Counted from the first letter of the stretch, positions 19,441 through 29,109 are shown. The stretch: DNA of 64,000 nucleotides from Burkholderia latens (GCF_902499045.1 NZ_CABVPL010000025.1:24748-88747), one strand, 5' to 3'. Translations and numbers: made by a program. The notes: generated by a model not told the origin, from the sequence alone.

Positions 19441-20112
19441 ATGAGTCTCGACTACGGTTTCGTGAAGGCGAAGGTCACGTCGGTGGCGCGGCTGAAAGGT
19501 TCGCCGCACGGCAGTGAAACCCAGTATCACATCCACCTGACGCTCGCGTTGCCGACCGGCGACTGGGACGTCGCGATCAACGTCGGCACCAACGACGCGG
19601 ACGATCTGCTGAACTACAAGCTCGTCTACGATTTCCATCACCCGGTCACGGCGACGCTCGCGGCCGCCGTCGAAGGCTATACCGACCTGACCGGGCACAC
19701 TGCGCTGCCGGCGCTCGACTACCTGCGCAGCGACATCCTGAACGAGACGGGCACATGGCGCGCGAGCGCGGTGATGGACGGCACCGAGCACGCGGAGCCG
19801 ATCCCGTCGCTGCTGCGGCTCGTCAACGCCGCGCAGTCGCACGGGCTCGACGTCGTCGTGTTCGGCCGCAGATATTCGGACGGCAGCGGCATCCACGACA
19901 CGCACATGAACCAGGGCTCGACGGGCGCGCATTACCTGCATCGCGCCGGCGACGACCACAACGATCACAACGACGTGTGGCAGGACGGCGCGCTGATCGT
20001 GCGCGTGAGCGACACGCAGTGGGCCGCATATTTCGCGGCATTCGAGCAGCAGGCCGTGCCGACCGACGCGCTCGGCAATCCGCTGCCGGACGCGGGGCCG
20101 ATCACGCGCTGA
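19441..20112 (+). CDS. DUF2278 (YukJ-like) family protein
   Basis: 223 residues. The pattern matches the YukJ/DUF2278 family: an opening DYGFVKAKV..., the pair PALDYLRSD and IHDTHMNQGS in the middle and NDVWQDGALIV near the end. No transmembrane or signal segment. Function is not established; the family sometimes occurs near nucleases or secretion genes, which are not present here. The start at 19441 has GGAG about 10 bases upstream. It appears to be a single gene. Confidence 0.85.
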   Translation: MSLDYGFVKAKVTSVARLKGSPHGSETQYHIHLTLALPTGDWDVAINVGTNDADDLLNYKLVYDFHHPVTATLAAAVEGYTDLTGHTALPALDYLRSDILNETGTWRASAVMDGTEHAEPIPSLLRLVNAAQSHGLDVVVFGRRYSDGSGIHDTHMNQGSTGAHYLHRAGDDHNDHNDVWQDGALIVRVSDTQWAAYFAAFEQQAVPTDALGNPLPDAGPITR

Positions 20113-20130
20113 CGGCGACGGCCGGCGCGG

Positions 20131-20580
20131 TCACGCGGCCGGCAGCGTCTTGCCGAACGAGATGCGCTCCTCGACGCGATAGCCGAGCGCCGCATAGAAG
20201 CGGCACGCATCGTCGTTGCCGGGCAGCACCTGCAGATTGACCTTCAGGCAGCCGCGCGCGGCGAGCGCGCGTTCCGCATGCGCGAGCAGCGCGCGGCCGA
20301 TGCCGAGCCGACGGGCGTCGTTCGATACGCCGAACGAGTAGAGCCAGCCGCGATGTCCGTCGAAACCGGCCATCAGCGTGCCGACGACCCGCGCGCCGCA
20401 GGTTGCGACGAAGAACAATTCCGGCTGCGTCGCGAGCTTCAGCTCGATCGACCGCAGCGGATCGCGGTGCGGCGGCGCGCCGGCTTCGCCGTAATGCGGG
20501 AACGCGTCGCGCCAGACGGCCAGCACCGCATCGGTGTCGGCGCGCTCGAACGGGCGGATCACGACGGCATCGGCATCCAT
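20131..20580 (-). CDS. GNAT-family N-acetyltransferase (YpeA-like)
   Basis: 149 residues, about the length of E. coli YpeA. The acetyl-CoA-binding motif A is SFGVSNDARRLGIGRALLAH, followed by KVNLQVLPGNDDACRFYAALGYRVEERISFGK, the usual GNAT end with F-Y-x-x-L-G-Y. The substrate is unknown. It lies just downstream of the transaminase on the same strand (13 bases), so the two may be cotranscribed. Confidence 0.88.
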   Translation of the reverse strand: MDADAVVIRPFERADTDAVLAVWRDAFPHYGEAGAPPHRDPLRSIELKLATQPELFFVATCGARVVGTLMAGFDGHRGWLYSFGVSNDARRLGIGRALLAHAERALAARGCLKVNLQVLPGNDDACRFYAALGYRVEERISFGKTLPAA

Positions 20581-20593
20581 CGCGGCGCGCTCG

Positions 20594-21778
20594 TTACAGC
20601 GTGTCGAGGATCGACCGAAGCATCGCCATCATCTGGTCGATCTCGTCGGTCGTCACGTTCAGCGCCGGCATGAAGCGCAGCAGGTTCGGGCGTGCCGCGT
20701 TCAGCAGCAGGCCGTCGGGCTGCATGTCGCGCGCCTTCTCGACGATCTGCGGGCCGATGTCCTTGCCGAGCAGCAGCGCGCGCAGCAGGCCTTCGCCGCG
20801 TTCGCCGTCGAAGCCGCGCTCTTCCGACAGCTCGAGCAGCTTGCGCTTCAGGTACTCGCCGCGCGCCCGCACGCCTTCGAGGAAGCCGGGCGCGACGAGT
20901 TGCGAGATCACCGAATAGCCGACCGCCGTCATCAGCGGGTTGCCGTTGTACGTGCCGCCCTGGTCGCCGGCCTCGAACACCGCGACGTCGGCTTTCGACA
21001 GCAGCGCGCCGAGCGGTGCGCCGCCGCCGATGCCCTTCGCGAGCGTCATGACGTCCGGCTCGATGCCCGACAGCTCGTACGCGAACAGCGTGCCCGCGCG
21101 GCCGCAGCCGCTCTGCACTTCGTCGACGATCAGCAGCAGGTTGTGCTGCTTCGTCAGCGCGCGCAGCGCCTGCATGAATTCGCGCGTCGCCGGGATCACG
21201 CCGCCTTCGCCCTGGATCGGCTCGAGCATCACGGCGACGGTCTTGTCGGTGATCAGCTTCTCGACCGAGTTGATGTTGTTGAGTTCGGCCTTCGGGAAGC
21301 CCGGCACCTGCGGTGCGTAGATCGTGTCCCAGCCCGGCTTGCCGCTCGCCGACATCGTCGCGAGCGTGCGGCCGTGGAAGCTGTGGTCGAACGTGATGAT
21401 CTCGTATGCGCCGTTCTTGAACTTGCGGCCCCACTTGCGCGCGAGCTTGATCGCGCCTTCGTTCGCTTCCGCGCCGCTGTTCGTGAAGAACACCTTGTCG
21501 AACACGCTGTGCTGCGTGAGCAGGCCCGCGAGTTTCGCCATCGGCTCGTTGTAGAACGCCGGCGACGGGTTCAGCAGCTTTTCGGCCTGCGTCTTCAGCG
21601 CTTCGACGATCCCGTCGTTGCAGTGGCCGAGGCTGTTGACGGCCCAGCCCTGGATGAAGTCGAGATAGCGCTTGCCCGTGTGATCGTAGAGCCACGAACC
21701 CTTGCCGTGCGTGAACACGATGTCGGGGCGGTTCGTGATGTACATCAGCGAGTCGATCGGGTAATCGTTCAGGGGCAT
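20594..21778 (-). CDS. Class III aminotransferase, acetylornithine aminotransferase type
   Basis: 394 residues, PLP enzyme. [51 protein letters not shown] and the PLP lysine in [15 protein letters not shown] define the ArgD group (acetylornithine/succinyldiaminopimelate transaminase). I leave the symbol open because class III subfamilies are hard to separate by eye, though ArgD is the best guess. The ATG at 21778 is preferred to in-frame codons farther upstream, which would read through a terminator-like hairpin. Confidence 0.88.
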   Translation of the reverse strand: MPLNDYPIDSLMYITNRPDIVFTHGKGSWLYDHTGKRYLDFIQGWAVNSLGHCNDGIVEALKTQAEKLLNPSPAFYNEPMAKLAGLLTQHSVFDKVFFTNSGAEANEGAIKLARKWGRKFKNGAYEIITFDHSFHGRTLATMSASGKPGWDTIYAPQVPGFPKAELNNINSVEKLITDKTVAVMLEPIQGEGGVIPATREFMQALRALTKQHNLLLIVDEVQSGCGRAGTLFAYELSGIEPDVMTLAKGIGGGAPLGALLSKADVAVFEAGDQGGTYNGNPLMTAVGYSVISQLVAPGFLEGVRARGEYLKRKLLELSEERGFDGERGEGLLRALLLGKDIGPQIVEKARDMQPDGLLLNAARPNLLRFMPALNVTTDEIDQMMAMLRSILDTL

Positions 21779-21817
21779 GGCAGCAGACTCCAGCGGACGT
21801 TGAAAGGGGAACGGGCA

Positions 21818-21844
21818 ATAAAAAAGCCACGGAAAGCCGTGGCT
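21818..21844 (-). terminator. Terminator upstream of the transaminase gene
   Basis: On the minus strand a perfect 8-base stem AGCCACGG/CCGTGGCT with loop CTTT, then six T. It would end the transcript from the ferredoxin-reductase gene; it is only about 40 bases before the transaminase start. Confidence 0.85.
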
Positions 21845-22072
21845 GGTGGATCGAACAGCTTGTGCGTAACCGGTGAAGCGGAGGAGGGTTACGCGCGAGT
21901 CCGTGACGAGCCGGCGGCATCCGGGCGGAGCGGCGAGCGGCGACGTCGGAGAGCGGACAGGAAGCGGTTCATGTGCGCAAGCATAAGGCATCCCGCGCCC
22001 CACTGTAAACCGCCGCGATGCCATGGATGTGACACGGCGGCGCGCAGCGGGGCGCGCTCATGCGCCCGGTGC

Positions 22073-23104
22073 TCAGACCGGATGCGCGAGATCGGCGGCG
22101 CTCGTGAACGAGTCCGCGTAGAACTCGTCGGCCGGCAGCGCATGGTGCTGCGTGAAGTCGCGCTGCGCGGATTCGACCATCACCGGCGCGCCGCACGCAT
22201 ACACCTGATGACCGGACAGATCGGGCAGGTCCTCGATCACCGCGCGGTGGACGAAGCCGGTGCGGCCGGTCCACTGATCGGCGTCGTCCGGCTCGGACAG
22301 CACCGGCACGTACTTGAAGTTCGGGATTTCGCGCACCCATTGCTCGGCGAGCTCGCCGAGGTAGATGTCCTTTTTGCGGCGGGCGCCCCAGTAGAGCGTC
22401 ATCGGGCGCGTGATGCCCGTGTGCTTCACGTGCTCGATGATCGCCTTGATCGGCGCGAAGCCGGTGCCCGACGCGAGCAGCACGATTGGCTTGTCGGATT
22501 CCTCGCGCAGGAAGAACGTGCCCAGCGGGCCTTCGAAACGCAGGATGTCGCGCTCCTTCATCGCGCCGAACACGTGATCGGTGAACTTGCCGCCCGGCAT
22601 GTGGCGGATGTGCAGCTCGATCGGGCCTTCCTCGTGCGGCGCGTTCGCCATCGAGTAGCTGCGGCGCGAGCCGTCCTTCAGGATGAATTCGACGTACTGG
22701 CCGGCGAGGTATTGCAGGCGTTCGTTGGCCGGCAGCTGCAGCTTCACGACCATCACGTCGTCCGCCTTGCGTTCGAGCGCGGCGATCCGGCACGGCAGCT
22801 TCTTCACCTGCACGCCGTCGACGCCGGCGATTTCACGCACGTCGATCTCGAGGTCGCATTGCGCCTTCGAGCAGCACAGCAGCGCGAGGCCGCGCGTGCG
22901 TTCGTCGTTGGACAGTGCCGATGCGGCATGCGGGCCCTGTTCGATCTGGCCCGACACGATCTGGCCCTTGCAGGAGCCGCACGCGCCGTTCTTGCACCCG
23001 TACGGCAGATGGACGTTCTGGCGCAGCGCGGCCGCCAGCACGGTTTCGTCCGACTCGACCTGGAACTGCCGGCCGCTTTGCTTGAGAGTAACGTTGAATG
23101 CCAT
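22073..23104 (-). CDS. Ferredoxin-fused NAD(P)H-flavin reductase (CDP-6-deoxy-delta-3,4-glucoseen reductase-like)
   Basis: 343 residues. The N-terminal plant-type 2Fe-2S domain has cysteines 37, 42 and 45 (YGCKNGACGSC) and a fourth at 77 or 78 (LLCCSKA). Next come a FAD domain (RSYSMANAP) and an NAD domain (LLASGTGFAPIKAII, ending with CGAPVMVESA). This is the architecture annotated as CDP-6-deoxy-delta-3,4-glucoseen reductase (AscD) in Burkholderia, but no sugar-biosynthesis genes are nearby, so a general electron-transfer role is as likely. Diverges from the SDR gene at 23186. Confidence 0.88.
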   Translation of the reverse strand: MAFNVTLKQSGRQFQVESDETVLAAALRQNVHLPYGCKNGACGSCKGQIVSGQIEQGPHAASALSNDERTRGLALLCCSKAQCDLEIDVREIAGVDGVQVKKLPCRIAALERKADDVMVVKLQLPANERLQYLAGQYVEFILKDGSRRSYSMANAPHEEGPIELHIRHMPGGKFTDHVFGAMKERDILRFEGPLGTFFLREESDKPIVLLASGTGFAPIKAIIEHVKHTGITRPMTLYWGARRKKDIYLGELAEQWVREIPNFKYVPVLSEPDDADQWTGRTGFVHRAVIEDLPDLSGHQVYACGAPVMVESAQRDFTQHHALPADEFYADSFTSAADLAHPV

Positions 23105-23185
23105 AGAACCAAATAGAACAAAATGTGGGGACCGTGCATCTCACGCACGGCGGCTACAATGCAAGCCCGTTGCGCGCCGCGCAAC

Positions 23186-24247
23186 ATGGCAACTGATTTC
23201 GCAACCAACATGATCGCGACTCGAATCCTGCGCCGGCCGCGCGCATTGATCGTCGGCTGCGGCGACGTCGGCCTGCGCTGCGTCGCGCAATGGCGCGAAG
23301 CGCGCCCCGACCTGCGCATCGTCGCGCTGACGAGCCATGCGGACCGCCGCGACGAATTGCGCGCGGCCGGCGCCGCGCCGATCGTCGGCAACCTCGATCG
23401 CCGCGCGACGCTGCGGCGGATCGCCGGGCTCGCCCGCACGATCCTGCATCTCGCGCCCCCGCAATCCGAGGGCCGCGACGACCGTCGCACGCGTGCGCTG
23501 ATCGCCGCATTGTCCGTGCCCGCACGGCGCGCTTCCGCACCGGCCGTCGCGGCGGCCGGGCGGCTGCGCACGCTGCGCGCCGCGACGCGGCAAGCCGGCG
23601 GCCCGGCGCGGCGAGCGCGTATTGTACCCGACGCCTTTCGCGCGCCCACGCTCGTCTACGCGAGCACGACCGGCGTTTACGGCGATTGCGGCGGTGCGCG
23701 AATCGACGAAACGCAGCCGCTGCGCCCCGCGAATCCGCGCGCGTTCCGGCGCGTGTCGGCCGAGCGTCAGCTGCGGGCGGCGACGGTGCGCGGCGTGCTG
23801 TCCGCGCGCATCGTGCGGATTCCCGGCATCTATGCGGAGAACCGGCTGCCGCTCGCGCGGCTCGAGCGCGGCACACCCGCGCTCGACGCGGCCGACGACG
23901 TCTACACGAACCACATTCACGCGGACGATCTCGCGGCGATCCTGCGCCGCGCGGCCGTGCGCGGCAAACCGGCGCGCGCCGTCCACGCGTCGGACGACAG
24001 CGAACTGCGGATGGGAGAGTATTTCGACCGGGTCGCGCGGGCGTTCGGCCTGCCGCCGCCGCCGCGCATCAGCCGCGTGGACGCTGAGCGCCAGCTCGAG
24101 CCGACGCTGCTGTCGTTCATGCGCGAGTCGCGGCGCCTGTCGAATGCGCGGCTCAAGGCCGAATTGTGCGTGACGCTGCGCTACCCGACCGTAGACGAAT
24201 TCCTTCAAACGCTCGCGCCGGGCGGCACGTCAGGTCAGCGCCGGTAG
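23186..24247 (+). CDS. SDR-family NAD-dependent epimerase/dehydratase-like protein (YeeZ type)
   Basis: About 353 residues. The N-terminal nucleotide-binding loop is LIVGCGDVGLRC; YASTTGVYGDCGG contains the SDR Tyr-type motif and NHIHADDLAAIL the sugar-epimerase-like block. This matches the YeeZ/extended-SDR-like proteins. A run around residues 120-150 is arginine- and alanine-rich and looks like an insertion. The start is uncertain: ATG at 23186 or 23210; no clear ribosome-binding site is seen. Its last 18 bases overlap the convergent small membrane protein gene. Confidence 0.8.
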   Translation: MATDFATNMIATRILRRPRALIVGCGDVGLRCVAQWREARPDLRIVALTSHADRRDELRAAGAAPIVGNLDRRATLRRIAGLARTILHLAPPQSEGRDDRRTRALIAALSVPARRASAPAVAAAGRLRTLRAATRQAGGPARRARIVPDAFRAPTLVYASTTGVYGDCGGARIDETQPLRPANPRAFRRVSAERQLRAATVRGVLSARIVRIPGIYAENRLPLARLERGTPALDAADDVYTNHIHADDLAAILRRAAVRGKPARAVHASDDSELRMGEYFDRVARAFGLPPPPRISRVDAERQLEPTLLSFMRESRRLSNARLKAELCVTLRYPTVDEFLQTLAPGGTSGQRR

Positions 24248-24418
24248 CGCCTCGATCAGCAGGAAGCACAACAGCGCGCCGATCATCGCGCCGATCAGAT
24301 TCGGATGATATTTGTGCTTCATGTGCATCGCGGCGAGCAGCGCGCCGATCAGGATGGCGCCCACGACCGCGAACGCGATCATCACGTACGACAGTTCGAA
24401 AGAATGGTTGATGTTCAT
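24230..24418 (-). CDS. Small two-helix membrane protein
   Basis: 62 residues with two hydrophobic segments (about residues 10-31 and 40-60) linked by a short basic loop AAMHMKHKYHPN. GGGGAG lies 6 bases before the ATG, good evidence that it is translated. I do not recognise a named family. It is convergent with the SDR gene and overlaps its 3' end by 18 bases. Confidence 0.75.
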   Translation of the reverse strand: MNINHSFELSYVMIAFAVVGAILIGALLAAMHMKHKYHPNLIGAMIGALLCFLLIEALPALT

Positions 24419-24523
24419 GATGTCTCCCCTGCATCGCTGCTCGTACAGCTTGTGATTTCAGTATAGCGGGGGAACGTGCGGCCGCGATGCGGCCGGGCAC
24501 CGAACGATCGTGCGGATTTTCCC

Positions 24524-25240
24524 TTACAGGGTTTCGACGGGATTGCGCAGCGCGGAAAGTTCGCTGTCGTCGAGCCAGCGCCACGCGCCGGGCGCGAGAT
24601 CGTCCGGCAGCGTGAAGCCGCCGATGCTTTCGCGGTGCAGCGCGTCGACGCGGTTGCTGGCGGCGGCCACCATGCGTTTCACTTGATGATATTTGCCTTC
24701 GAGAACGGTCAGCACGAGCGTGTGCGGGCCGCGCGCGCCGGCGGCGACCGCCGCGATCGGCTTCGGCTCGCCGTGCAGCTGCACGCCCGTGCGCAGCGCG
24801 TTCAGCTGCGCATCGTCGAGCGGGTGGCGCACGGTCGCGACGTACGTCTTCGGCACCTTGCGCTTCGGCGACGTGTACGCGTGCACGAACTGGCCGTCGT
24901 CGGACAGCAGCAGCAGCCCGGTCGTGTCCTGGTCGAGGCGGCCGACGCACTGCACGCCGCGCGCAACGAGCGGCGCCGGTAGCAGGCTGAACACGCTCGC
25001 GTGGTGTTGCGGCTCGCGCGAACATTCGTAGCCGGCCGGCTTGTTCAGCGCGAGATACGCACGCGGGTGGAACGGCCACGCGACGCCGTCGACCGTGAAC
25101 ACGAGGCCGTCGGTGTCGAAGATCGCGTCGGGGTCGGTTGCGTGTGCGCCCGCGACGGTGACGCGGCCCGTTTCGATCAGGCCGCGGCACTGGCGGCGCG
25201 AGCCGAAGCCCTGCGTGTAGAGAATGCTTTCGAGATCCAT
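24524..25240 (-). CDS. rsuA: 16S rRNA pseudouridine(516) synthase
   Basis: 238 residues. Small N-terminal S4 RNA-binding domain (DLESILYTQGFGSRRQCRGLI, then GRVTVAG), then the pseudouridine synthase domain with the catalytic aspartate in GRLDQDTTGLLLLSDDG, the KVPKTYV motif and GKYHQVKRM near the C-terminus. This is the RsuA/RluB/E/F family; the length and HRESIGGFTL ending point to RsuA, which modifies U516 of 16S rRNA. Confidence 0.9.
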   Translation of the reverse strand: MDLESILYTQGFGSRRQCRGLIETGRVTVAGAHATDPDAIFDTDGLVFTVDGVAWPFHPRAYLALNKPAGYECSREPQHHASVFSLLPAPLVARGVQCVGRLDQDTTGLLLLSDDGQFVHAYTSPKRKVPKTYVATVRHPLDDAQLNALRTGVQLHGEPKPIAAVAAGARGPHTLVLTVLEGKYHQVKRMVAAASNRVDALHRESIGGFTLPDDLAPGAWRWLDDSELSALRNPVETL

Positions 25241-25525
25241 AGCGCGCGCATTCTATCAAGCGGCGTGCCGGCATCGGCACGAACCCGGCCGCGCTGGTAA
25301 GCTGCCGAAGCGCCGCGCGCGACGCGGCACACCAACCGCAAGCGGATCAACGTGCCGCTGACCGCGCCCGCCGCGGGCGTCGATGCGGTCAGATGGGGGC
25401 CGTCGCGGCCGACGGATGTCGCGCGCAACGCGCGTACGGCTTCAGCGTGAAGTGACGGCAACACAGCGACGGCGGCGGGCCCGGGCCAGGGCCGCCACAT
25501 TTTCATTCGACATGGAGCAAGCCGC

Positions 25526-26026
25526 ATGAACCCGACGACGCTCGACGCACTCGCCGATTTTCCCCGCCAGCTCGAAGCCCATTTCGCGGCCGTGCCCGAT
25601 GGCTATGCACGCTGGACGCCCGACGACTGGAGCGGGATTCCGAGCGAGCACTTCTCGCCGCTCGGGCAGCTCTGTCACGTGCGCGACATCGAGATCGACG
25701 GCTACCACGTGCGGCTACGGCGGATGCTCGACGAGGATCACCCGCTGCTCGTGTCGGTCGACGGCGATGCGCTCGCGCTCGAGCGCCGCTACGACGCCGC
25801 GTATGCGTCCGACGTGCTCGCGGCCATTCGGGACGCGCGGCGCGAAACACTCGAGCTCGTGTCGCGCCTGACGCCGGAGCAGTTCGCGCGCACCGGCGAA
25901 TTCGACGGCTACGGCGTGCTCACCGTGCGCGGCCTGCTTCATTACCTGTGCAGCCACGACCAGCAGCATCTGGCCGGCATGCAGTGGCTGCTCGGCAAGA
26001 TCGACGCGGCGCTGCACGCACGGTGA
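25526..26026 (+). CDS. DinB-superfamily protein
   Basis: 166 residues, predicted four-helix bundle. The three metal-ligand histidines of the DinB fold are suggested by H in QLCHVRDIEIDGYH, and by the pair in LLHYLCSHDQQHLAGM near the C-terminus. Members are often thiol transferases or of unknown role; no substrate can be given. GGAG lies 7 bases before the ATG. It appears to be transcribed alone. Confidence 0.85.
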   Translation: MNPTTLDALADFPRQLEAHFAAVPDGYARWTPDDWSGIPSEHFSPLGQLCHVRDIEIDGYHVRLRRMLDEDHPLLVSVDGDALALERRYDAAYASDVLAAIRDARRETLELVSRLTPEQFARTGEFDGYGVLTVRGLLHYLCSHDQQHLAGMQWLLGKIDAALHAR

Positions 26027-26207
26027 GCCGCACGGCCCATGAGCACGGGCCGCGCGGATTTCGGTGTGAGCGTCGGTGCGGCATCCCACCATTCCTGCCC
26101 GCCGATTGGCTCGCTTTTCTGGATAATCCATCCAGCCGCACCCGGCTGACCGGCACGGCGCGCGTGCCTACACTCCTAGCTCCATTCAACGCAAAAAGGA
26201 GTCAACC

Positions 26208-26981
26208 GTGGCCACTCACACGCTCGCAGACAAGGTCGTCCTGATCGCAGGCGGCGCCAAGAATCTCGGCGGCCTGATCGCCCGGGACCTGGCCGGCCAC
26301 GGCGCGAAGGCGGTGGCGATTCACTACAACAGCGCGGCGTCGCAGGCGCAGGCCGAGGAGACGGCCGCCGCCGTGCGTGCCGCCGGCGCCGAAGCCGCGA
26401 CGTTCCAGGGCGACCTGACGACCGCCGCCGCGGTCGAGCAGCTGTTCGGCGACGCGAAGCAGCGCTTCGGCAAGATCGACATCGCGATCAACACCGTCGG
26501 CAAGGTGCTGAAGAAGCCGATTACCGAAATTTCGGAGGCCGAATACGACGAGATGTTCGCGGTCAACAGCAAGTCGGCGTTCTTCTTCATCAAGGAAGCG
26601 GGGCGGCACCTCGAGGATCACGGCAAGCTCGTCACGTTGGTGACGTCGCTGCTCGGCGCGTTCACGCCGTTTTATGCGGCGTACGAAGGATCGAAGGCGC
26701 CGGTCGAGCACTTCACGCGCGCCGCGTCGAAGGAGTACGGCGCGCGCGGGATCTCGGTGACGGCGGTCGGCCCGGGCCCGATGGACACGCCGTTCTTCTA
26801 TCCGGCCGAAGGCGCCGACGCGGTCGCGTATCACAAGACGGCGGCCGCGCTGTCGCCGTTCAGCAAGACTGGCCTCACGGACATCGAGGATGTCGTGCCG
26901 TTCATCCGCCATCTGGTGACGGACGGCTGGTGGATCACCGGCCAGACGATCCTGATCAACGGCGGCTATACGACCAAGTAA
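26208..26981 (+). CDS. Short-chain dehydrogenase/reductase
   Basis: 257 residues, classical SDR. Cofactor loop is GGAKNLGG (a variant of TGxxxGIG), NTVGK replaces the usual NNAG, and the catalytic block appears as Ser in LVTSLLG, Tyr and Lys in YEGSKAPVEHF. The N-terminus HTLADKVVLIAGG is typical. ILINGGYTTK closes it as in many SDRs. AAAGGAG lies 8 bases before the GTGGCC/ATG region. A LysR gene follows on the same strand after a terminator, so co-regulation is possible but not shown. Confidence 0.9.
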   Translation: MATHTLADKVVLIAGGAKNLGGLIARDLAGHGAKAVAIHYNSAASQAQAEETAAAVRAAGAEAATFQGDLTTAAAVEQLFGDAKQRFGKIDIAINTVGKVLKKPITEISEAEYDEMFAVNSKSAFFFIKEAGRHLEDHGKLVTLVTSLLGAFTPFYAAYEGSKAPVEHFTRAASKEYGARGISVTAVGPGPMDTPFFYPAEGADAVAYHKTAAALSPFSKTGLTDIEDVVPFIRHLVTDGWWITGQTILINGGYTTK

Positions 26982-27035
26982 CGGGGCGCGCCGGCGGCCG
27001 CGGCGCGCCGCAATGGACCATTTGCATGGACAATG

Positions 27036-27076
27036 GACGGGCGCGCGGACACCCGACCGCGCGCCCGTTTCTTTTG
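27036..27076 (+). terminator. Terminator after the SDR gene
   Basis: Perfect 12-base stem ACGGGCGCGCGG/CCGCGCGCCCGT with an 8-base loop, followed by TTCTTTTG. Just upstream (26985-27009) lies another GC-only dyad with two GGCGCGCC copies. Confidence 0.9.
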
Positions 27077-27157
27077 TGTCGCCGCAGCGGCCCGCATGGG
27101 CTGCAACACGCGGCGCTTGCCGGTGACGGCCGTCCGAACCTACGTTTTCCGCTGCCG

Positions 27158-28087
27158 ATGGACAAGCTGGACCAGGTCAGAATCTTCCTGCAGGTTGCCG
27201 AATTGGGCAGCTTCATCAAGGCCGCGGGTGCGCTCGACGTGCCGCGCGCAACCGTGTCCGCGGCTGTCCAGCAGCTCGAGTCGGCGCTCGGCACGCGCCT
27301 GCTGCACCGCACGACGCGGCAGGTCCAGCTGACGGCCGACGGCGCGCTGCTGCTCGAGCGCGGCCGGCGGCTGCTCGCGGAAGCCGACGAACTCGACCGG
27401 CTGTTCCGGCGCCGCGATCGCGACGTGATCGGGCGGCTGAACGTCGACGCGCCGAGCCGGATCGCGCGTCGCGTGATCGCGCCCGCGCTGCCGTCGCTGT
27501 TTTGCCGCTACCCGAAGCTGCAGCTGTCGCTCGGCTCGACGGACCGCTCGATCGATCTCGTGCAGGAGGGCGTCGATTGCGCGATCCGCGTCGGGCGGCT
27601 CGCGGACAGCAGCCTCGTGGTGCGGCCGCTCGGCCAGTTCGCGCTGATCAATTGCGCGAGCCCCGGCTATCTGCGCGAATGCGGCGTGCCCGAGCGCCCG
27701 GATGCGCTCGCGCACGGACACTGGGCGATCGGTTATGCGTCGCCGACGACCGGCCGCGAGCTTGAATGGGAATACTGCGCGGACGGCGGCCGGCATGCGC
27801 TGACGCTGCCGAGCCGCGTGATCGTCAACAATGCCGAAACTTATATCGCGAGCTGCATCGCCGGAATGGGGCTGATCCAGATTCCGCGCTTCGACGTCGT
27901 GCATCTGCTCGACAGCGGCGCGCTCGTCGAGGTGATGCCCGGCCATCGCGCCGCGCCGATGGACGTGTCGGCTGTCTATCCGCATCGGCGGCATCGGTCG
28001 AGGCGGCTCAATGCGTTCGTCGAGTGGTTCGGCGAGTTGATGAAGGATGCATTGAACGACACGGGCGCGGCCGGCAGCGGCGACTGA
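27158..28087 (+). CDS. LysR-family transcriptional regulator
   Basis: 309 residues. N-terminal winged helix (DKLDQVRIFLQVAELGSFIK, then the recognition helix VPRATVSAAVQQLESALGTRLLHRTTR) and a C-terminal effector-binding domain (VDCAIRVGRLADSSLVVRPLG, ETYIASCIAGMGLIQIPRF). This is the subgroup of LysR proteins that commonly control adjacent oxidoreductases. It starts about 175 bases after the SDR gene on the same strand with a terminator between, so it has its own promoter. Confidence 0.92.
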   Translation: MDKLDQVRIFLQVAELGSFIKAAGALDVPRATVSAAVQQLESALGTRLLHRTTRQVQLTADGALLLERGRRLLAEADELDRLFRRRDRDVIGRLNVDAPSRIARRVIAPALPSLFCRYPKLQLSLGSTDRSIDLVQEGVDCAIRVGRLADSSLVVRPLGQFALINCASPGYLRECGVPERPDALAHGHWAIGYASPTTGRELEWEYCADGGRHALTLPSRVIVNNAETYIASCIAGMGLIQIPRFDVVHLLDSGALVEVMPGHRAAPMDVSAVYPHRRHRSRRLNAFVEWFGELMKDALNDTGAAGSGD

Positions 28088-28221
28088 CAGCGGCGTCGTG
28101 CCCGCGCCGGCAAGCCTTCGCCGTTCGTCAGCCGGCGACGCCGATCGCTCGGCGTCGGCGCGAGGCGGCATGTACGGTACGTTCGGTAACGCAGTACGTG
28201 CGGCCATCGCGCTGCGTCTAC

Positions 28222-29109
28222 TCAAGCGGCGAACTGCCGCGTGCGTCCGGTCCGCTGCACCGCGTCGATCAGCGCGGCGCAGGCGCCGTCGGGTTTCGAC
28301 GCGAATGCGTAGAAGCGCGCGGCCGGCAGCGCCGGCAGGCCGTCGTGCACCGCGCATTCGCGCAGGCCGTCGCGCAACTGGCTGCGTGCGAGCGCCGTGA
28401 CCGCGAAGCCGGCAAGCGCGGCCGACACGCAGCCGGCCATGCTCGCGCTTTCGAACAAAACCCGAAACGGCCGCAGCGCGGCCGCGAGCGCGGACACCGC
28501 GGCTTCCCGATACACGCACGGCTCCGGAAACAGCGCGAGCGGCACGCCGTCGTCGGCGTCGAGCGCCGTATCCGCCGCGAACGCCCATACGAGCGGTTCG
28601 TCCCACAGCAGTTCGCCGGGCGTGTCGACCTGCCGGCATTGCTTGCCGAACACGACGTCCAGCCGGCCCAGCGATTGCTCGCGCAGCAGCGACGCGGTGA
28701 TGCCGACCTTCAGCTCGATCGACGTGCGCGGATGGCTGTCGCGGAACGTGCGCAGCACCTGCGGCAGCCACGTGCCGGCGAAGTCCTCCGACGCGCCGAC
28801 GCGCAGCGGGCCGTGCGCCGGCGCGCCGCGCAGCCGGGCGCGCACTTCGCGCTCCATGTCGACGATGTTGCGCGCGTACGCATACAGCGTGTCGCCGGCC
28901 GGCGTGAGCGCGACGCGGCGCGTGGTGCGCGCGAGCAGCACCGTGCCGGCGGCCTGTTCGAGCCGCTTGATGTGGCCGCTGACCGCCGACGGCGTCAGCG
29001 CGAGACGTTCGGCGGCCGGCGCGAAGCCGTGGCGATCGACGACTTCGAGGAAGGTGCGCAGCAGCGTGATGTCGAGCGCGCTCGACGCAGGATCGGTCAG
29101 CGGTTCCAT
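28222..29109 (-). CDS. LysR-family transcriptional regulator, divergent from the hydrolase
   Basis: 295 residues. DNA-binding domain ALDITLLRTFLEVVDRHGFAPAAERLALTPSAVSGHIKRLEQ, then effector domain with GITASLLREQSLGRLDVVFG. It diverges from the alpha/beta hydrolase gene at 29214 with 104 bases between them holding paired operator-like repeats, so it most likely controls that gene. The ATG at 29109 is chosen because the conserved start LDITLLRTFLEV follows within 12 residues. Confidence 0.92.
   Translation of the reverse strand: MEPLTDPASSALDITLLRTFLEVVDRHGFAPAAERLALTPSAVSGHIKRLEQAAGTVLLARTTRRVALTPAGDTLYAYARNIVDMEREVRARLRGAPAHGPLRVGASEDFAGTWLPQVLRTFRDSHPRTSIELKVGITASLLREQSLGRLDVVFGKQCRQVDTPGELLWDEPLVWAFAADTALDADDGVPLALFPEPCVYREAAVSALAAALRPFRVLFESASMAGCVSAALAGFAVTALARSQLRDGLRECAVHDGLPALPAARFYAFASKPDGACAALIDAVQRTGRTRQFAA

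Noticed and set aside
26985-27009. GGCGCGCC-GCGGCCGC-GGCGCGCC stretch that looks like a cloning linker
   Set aside because: Such runs are expected in very GC-rich intergenic DNA and the surrounding sequence is continuous natural sequence.
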